Source of the DNA: DASZHJ01 sp035581425 | Lineage (GTDB): Bacteria > Pseudomonadota > Alphaproteobacteria > ATCC43930 > CGMCC-115725 | NCBI GenBank assembly: GCA_035581425.1 | Contig: DATJVP010000017.1 | Span: 1-44,546, forward strand | Reading direction: 5' to 3' | DNA: 44,546 nt | Part shown: positions 41,335 to 44,546 of the stretch, piece by piece | How positions within the stretch are numbered: the stretch's first letter is position 1 | Layout of the letters: each line of letters starts with the position of its first letter | The notes under the pieces: model-generated | What the model was told of the DNA's origin: nothing | Seen by the model: only the letters and a program-made list of their open reading frames with translations | Databases searched by the model: none | Translations under genes and position numbers: made by a program

Positions 41335-41706
41335 TGGAGCCGGCAGGCGGCCCCGGCGGGCTTCGCAAGGGGGATGGTCCCCTCGGCGGCGCGCCCCGTG
41401 AAAGACGCTGCCGCGGCCGGTGGCGGGCTCCGGGTCTGAGCCCATTCGCGCCCGGGTTCGGCGCTCGGGTCATCCGCTGCCTCAGCAAGAGATCACTCCC
41501 GAGAGAGCTGTCCCCACCGGCGCGGGTCTCCGCCAAACCCCTGGCGCGGCCGACGGCTCGGGTTGAGGTCGAGCCGCTAGCACCGCCGGCCCGCCCGCCG
41601 CTTTCGCGGCGAACTCCGCGCCGTCTCCGAGGGCGTCGCGCCTGCCTCTGCCGTCCAGCAGAGGCCGCCGCATCCGCCGCCCGATTGCAGCGCTCCTGCG
41701 AGCCAC
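41335..41706 (-). ncRNA. candidate structured non-coding RNA upstream of pdxY
   Basis: No protein frame in 41243-41984 looks real, yet a minus-strand terminator sits at 41288-41334, so something is transcribed into it. The minus strand holds several short hairpins: CCTCTGC/GCAGAGG, GCCGC-GAAA-GCGGC, GGCTCG/CGAGCC, GGCG/CGCC, GCGCC/GGCGC and GGGCTC/GAGCCC. CCGGTGG and CCACCGG enclose the last two. Three loops carry ACCCG (GAGACCCG, GAACCCG, AGACCCG). A promoter-like pair, TTGTCG and GAGAAT with 17 bp between, lies at 41741-41713. A transcript of about 420 bases would result. I could not match it to RNase P, tmRNA, SRP or a riboswitch. GC-rich DNA forms hairpins by chance, so this is tentative. 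Confidence 0.4.
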
Positions 41707-41793
41707 GGGACGATTCTCGAAATGCGGTGCGGGTGCGACAAGTGCGCCGCCGCCTTGCCTCGCAGTTTTCTGTGCATAAGGCTGAGAGCTCTG

Positions 41794-41874
41794 CACAAGC
41801 GCTCCCGTTCTTTTCCCCAGTCTTCTCCACAAGCGCAGGTGCCATGCAGGGAGTGCGCGCATTCGCACAAGCGT
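41794..41874. repeat. three CACAAGCG repeats upstream of sdhC
   Basis: CACAAGCGC occurs at 41794-41802 and 41828-41836 and CACAAGCGT at 41866-41874, all in one orientation, with starts 34 and 38 bp apart. They lie between the candidate RNA promoter and the sdh promoter. They look like repeated binding sites for one regulator, but I know no factor with this site. Confidence 0.5.
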
Positions 41875-41897
41875 TTGGCGCCGCGCCTGGGCTATCG

Positions 41898-41925
41898 TTG
41901 ACGAGCAAGGTATTGAAGGTCTAGA
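41898..41925 (+). promoter_or_regulatory. candidate promoter of the sdh operon
   Basis: TTGACG at 41898-41903 is a good -35 hexamer, and TCTAGA at 41920-41925 follows after 16 bp as a weak -10. The pair is about 60 bp upstream of the sdhC start and directly behind the CACAAGCG repeats. Confidence 0.3.
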
Positions 41926-41984
41926 TGATCGCGCGCTGCATTCCGCGCAGCGCGGAAAAGCATTTCCCCCGGGAGGCTTGGAGC

Positions 41985-42374
41985 ATGCCCGCAGAGCGGC
42001 CCCTGTCGCCCCACCTGCAGATCTACCGGCTGCAGCTCACCTCCGTATTGTCGATTCTGCACCGCATCACCGGCGTGGCGCTCGCGGTGGGAACGCTCTT
42101 GCTCGCGTGGTGGCTGGTGGCGCTCGCGAGCGGTGAGGACGCCTACACCGCGGCGCAAGGCTTCATCGGTTCCTGGCTTGGCAAGCTGCTGCTTCTGGGA
42201 TGGAGCTTCGCGCTCTTCTTCCATCTCGCGAATGGCATCCGCCATCTCTTCTGGGATGCGGGCTACGGGTTCGAGATCAAGACTACCTATGCCTCCGGCT
42301 GGACCGTCGTCGCCGCGAGCGCGCTTCTCACGATCCTCGCGTGGGGAATCGGATTTTCCGTGATGGCGGGCTAG
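41985..42374 (+). CDS. sdhC: succinate dehydrogenase cytochrome b556 subunit
   Basis: A 129-residue membrane subunit of complex II. It starts MPAERPLSPHLQIYRLQLTS at the ATG at 41985, which follows GGGAGGCTTGGAGC; a frame 20 codons longer from 41925 has no family match. Three membrane helices are visible, with the SILHRITGVALAVG signature and the haem-ligand region FALFFHLANGIRHLFWDAGY. It anchors the flavoprotein and Fe-S parts and binds haem b and quinone. It is the first gene of sdhC-sdhD-sdhA. Confidence 0.95.
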   Translation: MPAERPLSPHLQIYRLQLTSVLSILHRITGVALAVGTLLLAWWLVALASGEDAYTAAQGFIGSWLGKLLLLGWSFALFFHLANGIRHLFWDAGYGFEIKTTYASGWTVVAASALLTILAWGIGFSVMAG

Positions 42375-42378
42375 CGCC

Positions 42379-42768
42379 ATGGCACGCGGACCCCTCCGTT
42401 CTCCCCTCGGCCGCGCCGTCGGCCTCGGCTCCGCCAAGGAGGGCGTCGAGCACTGGTGGATGCAACGCCTGACGGCGGTGGCGCTGGTGCCGCTCGTGCT
42501 CTGGTTCGTCGCCGCGCTCCTGGGTCATCTCGGCCTCGGCTACGCCGATGCGCGGAGATGGGTGCACGCGCCGGGCGTCGCGATCCCGATGGCGCTGCTG
42601 ATACTGGCGACCTTCGTTCACATGGCGCTCGGCCTACAGGTCGTGATCGAGGACTACGTCCATCGCGAGGGCACGAAGCTCGTAAGCCTCGTTTTCGTGC
42701 GCCTCGCCTGCTGGACGGTCGGCGCCGCCGCGCTCTTTGCGGTGCTGCGCATCGGCTTTGGAGGGTAG
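42379..42768 (+). CDS. sdhD: succinate dehydrogenase membrane anchor subunit
   Basis: A 129-residue three-helix membrane protein. Blocks are GLGSAKEGVEHWWMQRLTAV, LVLWFVAALLGHLG and FVHMALGLQVVIEDYVHREG, with the haem-side histidine in FVHMALG. It pairs with SdhC. It starts four bases after sdhC and is followed by sdhA three bases later, so the three genes are one operon. Confidence 0.94.
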   Translation: MARGPLRSPLGRAVGLGSAKEGVEHWWMQRLTAVALVPLVLWFVAALLGHLGLGYADARRWVHAPGVAIPMALLILATFVHMALGLQVVIEDYVHREGTKLVSLVFVRLACWTVGAAALFAVLRIGFGG

Positions 42769-42771
42769 GGA

Positions 42772-44546
42772 ATGGCGGGGGCTTATCGCATCATCGATCA
42801 CGCCTACGATGTCGTCGTCGTGGGCGCGGGCGGCGCGGGGCTCCGCGCGACGCTTGGCACCACCATGGCCGGGCTCAAGACCGCCTGCGTCACCAAGCTT
42901 TTCCCGACGCGGAGCCACACCGTGGCGGCGCAGGGCGGGATCGGCGCGGCGCTCGGCAACATGGGCGACGACGATTGGCGCTGGCACATGTATGACACCG
43001 TCAAGGGCTCCGACTGGCTCGGCGACCAAGACGCGATCGAATACATGTGCCGGAACGCGATCCCCGCGGTGATCGAGCTCGAGCACATGGGCGTGCCCTT
43101 CTCGCGCACCGAGGATGGCCGCATCTACCAGCGCCCCTTCGGCGGCCACACCGTCAACTACGGCGGGCAGATGGCAAAGCGCGCCTGCGCCGCGGCCGAC
43201 CGCACGGGTCACGCGATCATCCACACGCTCTACCAGCAGTGCCTCAAGCACAACGCGGAGTTTTTCGTCGAGTATTTTGCCCTCGATCTCATCATGGACG
43301 AGGGCGCCTGCCGCGGCGTCCTTGCCTGGGATCTAGCGGAGGGGACGCTGCACCGTTTCCGCGCGCACATGGTGATCCTCGCGACCGGCGGCTACGGCCG
43401 TGCCTATTTCTCCTGCACCTCCGCGCATTCCTGCACCGGGGACGGCAATGCGATGGTGCTGCGCGCGGGGCTCCCGCTCCAGGACATGGAGTTCATCCAG
43501 TTCCACCCTACGGGCATCTATGGCGCCGGCTGCCTCATCACCGAAGGCGCGCGGGGCGAGGGCGGCTATCTCACGAATTCCGAGGGTGAGCGTTTCATGG
43601 AGCGCTACGCGCCCTCCGCCAAGGATCTCGCGTCCCGCGACGTCGTGAGCCGCGCCATGACCATCGAGATCCGCGAGGGACGCGGCTGCGGACCCCAGAG
43701 GGATTACATCCTGCTCCATCTCGAGCACATCGATCCAAAGGTGCTGCACGAGCGTCTCCCCGGCATTACCGAGACCGCGCGCATCTTCTCCGGCGTCGAC
43801 GTGACGAAGGAGCCGATCCCGGTGCTGCCGACCGTGCATTACAACATGGGCGGCGTCCCCACGAACTATCACGCCGAGGTCATCCACCCGACGGCCGATG
43901 ATCCCGAGCGCGTGGTGCCGGGCCTCATGGCGGTGGGCGAGGCCGCCTGCGTCTCCGTCCATGGCGCAAACCGCCTCGGCACCAACTCGCTCCTGGACAT
44001 CGTGGTCTTCGGCCGCGCGGCGGCGCATCGCACCGCGGAGATCGTGAAGCCCGACCAGGCGCACAAGCCGCTCGCGGCGACCGTGACGGATGCGGCCGTC
44101 GAGCGCCTCGACCGCATGCGGAATGCCAAGGGCCGTCTCAAGACCGGCGAGGTCCGGCTCCAGATGCAGCGGACGATGCAGAACGACTGCGCGGTCTTCC
44201 GCACGGCGGATACGCTGCAAGCTGGACTCCGCAAGATCCACGACATCGCGGGCTCGATGGCCGAGCATGGCATCACCGACCGCTCGCTGATCTGGAACAC
44301 CGATCTCGTCGAGGCGCTCGAGCTCGAGAACCTCTTGGAGCAGGCGATCGTGAGCCTTCATGGCGCGGTCAACCGCACCGAGACCCGCGGCGCGCACGCG
44401 CGCGAGGATTTCCCGCAGCGCGACGACAAGGATTGGATGAAGCACACCATCACTTGGCTCGACGAGGCGCGGAACGTGCGCATCGGCTACCGGCCGGTGC
44501 ATCTCAACACGCTCTCGAACGAAGTGCAGACCTTCCCGCCCAAGGC
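42772..44546 (+). CDS. sdhA: succinate dehydrogenase flavoprotein subunit (partial)
   Basis: The first 591 codons of SdhA; the 3' end is beyond the window. The FAD-binding turn is DVVVVGAGGAGLRATLG, and the covalent-FAD histidine is in TRSHTVAAQGGIGAALGN. The substrate-site blocks are QFHPTGIYGAGCLITEGARG, LPTVHYNMGGVPTNY and GAACVSVHGANRLGTNSLLD-like residues in GEAACVSVHGANRLGTNSLL. Near the end are the C-terminal-domain blocks RGAHAREDFPQRDDKDWMKH and WLDEARNVRIGYRPVHLNTL. It oxidises succinate to fumarate. sdhB would be expected just downstream. Confidence 0.97.
   Translation, partial: MAGAYRIIDHAYDVVVVGAGGAGLRATLGTTMAGLKTACVTKLFPTRSHTVAAQGGIGAALGNMGDDDWRWHMYDTVKGSDWLGDQDAIEYMCRNAIPAVIELEHMGVPFSRTEDGRIYQRPFGGHTVNYGGQMAKRACAAADRTGHAIIHTLYQQCLKHNAEFFVEYFALDLIMDEGACRGVLAWDLAEGTLHRFRAHMVILATGGYGRAYFSCTSAHSCTGDGNAMVLRAGLPLQDMEFIQFHPTGIYGAGCLITEGARGEGGYLTNSEGERFMERYAPSAKDLASRDVVSRAMTIEIREGRGCGPQRDYILLHLEHIDPKVLHERLPGITETARIFSGVDVTKEPIPVLPTVHYNMGGVPTNYHAEVIHPTADDPERVVPGLMAVGEAACVSVHGANRLGTNSLLDIVVFGRAAAHRTAEIVKPDQAHKPLAATVTDAAVERLDRMRNAKGRLKTGEVRLQMQRTMQNDCAVFRTADTLQAGLRKIHDIAGSMAEHGITDRSLIWNTDLVEALELENLLEQAIVSLHGAVNRTETRGAHAREDFPQRDDKDWMKHTITWLDEARNVRIGYRPVHLNTLSNEVQTFPPK

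Noticed and set aside
41335..41706. RNase P RNA, tmRNA or SRP RNA
   Set aside because: I looked for GAGGAAAGTCCGG, ACAGAA with its flanks, the tmRNA tag codons and the SRP GGAAGCAGC motif on the minus strand; none is present in proper context.
41761..41880. Possible DnaA-box cluster or replication origin
   Set aside because: One TTATGCACA and several CTTGTG-type words resemble DnaA sites, but only one is near consensus, no AT-rich unwinding region or origin genes are nearby, and the sdh promoter context explains the location better.
41925..41984. Twenty-codon longer N-terminus for SdhC
   Set aside because: The ATG at 41985 has a good Shine-Dalgarno site and matches the family N-terminus; the extension is charged and unlike SdhC.
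1..44546. CRISPR arrays, tRNA or rRNA genes, prophage or insertion-sequence transposases
   Set aside because: I saw no regularly spaced repeats, no tRNA-like T-loop or anticodon arms, and no transposase or phage protein among the open frames.

Overview
The window is a GC-rich bacterial chromosome segment with very little space between genes. Gene content and order point to an alphaproteobacterium, probably of the Rhodospirillales or a neighbouring order: dapF-mtaB-ftsY, ffh-rpsP-rimM-trmD-rplS-leuC-leuD-leuB-asd and pdxY/sdhC-sdhD-sdhA are alphaproteobacterial neighbourhoods, and DUF2852 and DUF4282 proteins fit too. The assignment rests on gene content only; there is no rRNA or tRNA in the window.

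Layout. Bases 1-2766 (minus strand): a small operon of a Gfo/Idh/MocA oxidoreductase, a thiolase-like enzyme, its usual DUF35 zinc-ribbon/OB-fold partner, and the start of an ADP-forming acyl-CoA synthetase-like protein. Bases 2767-8883: a DSF-type (Rpf) quorum-sensing locus. A crotonase of the RpfF type faces, tail to tail, an operon encoding an RpfC-type membrane hybrid kinase and a kinase whose RpfG-like receiver is joined to PAS and histidine-kinase domains instead of HD-GYP. Bases 8884-16138: carbon metabolism (MhpD-type hydratase, CitE-like lyase, serine-glyoxylate-type aminotransferase, a 968-residue glycolate/D-lactate oxidase fusion, a CMD-family protein), with a decayed HEPN-like gene at 9.7-10.3 kb. 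Bases 16164-20170: dapF-mtaB-ftsY plus an unknown membrane-anchored protein. Bases 20351-26876: transport and accessory genes (LysE remnant, aquaporin Z, LysE exporter, TRAP transporter, MarR regulator with a palindromic operator, two VOC proteins, a secreted Cys-rich protein). Bases 27049-37787: SRP/ribosome/tRNA genes followed by leucine biosynthesis and asd, with an acyl-CoA synthetase-like gene that seems to have lost half of its ATP-grasp domain and a DUF962 membrane protein. Bases 37759-41242: a TPR-glycosyltransferase-like protein, a TetR regulator with a likely operator in front of the next gene (DUF2852), and pyridoxal kinase. Bases 41243-41984 carry no protein gene but hold a strong minus-strand intrinsic terminator, a hairpin-rich stretch that may be a non-coding RNA, and three CACAAGCG repeats in front of sdhCDA, which runs off the right end.

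The most interesting part is the Rpf locus. RpfF would make a cis-2-unsaturated fatty-acid signal, the RpfC homologue keeps the RADSEH and WVGIGNGLRYG signatures of the Xanthomonas sensor region, and the c-di-GMP hydrolase output expected in RpfG is replaced by a second histidine kinase. The promoter regions of rpfF and of the kinase operon share two short AT-rich elements. Other candidates for follow-up are the RNA upstream of pdxY, the TetR and MarR operators, a 100-bp palindromic intergenic repeat between rplS and leuC with a half copy 5.5 kb away, and the internally shortened acyl-CoA synthetase.
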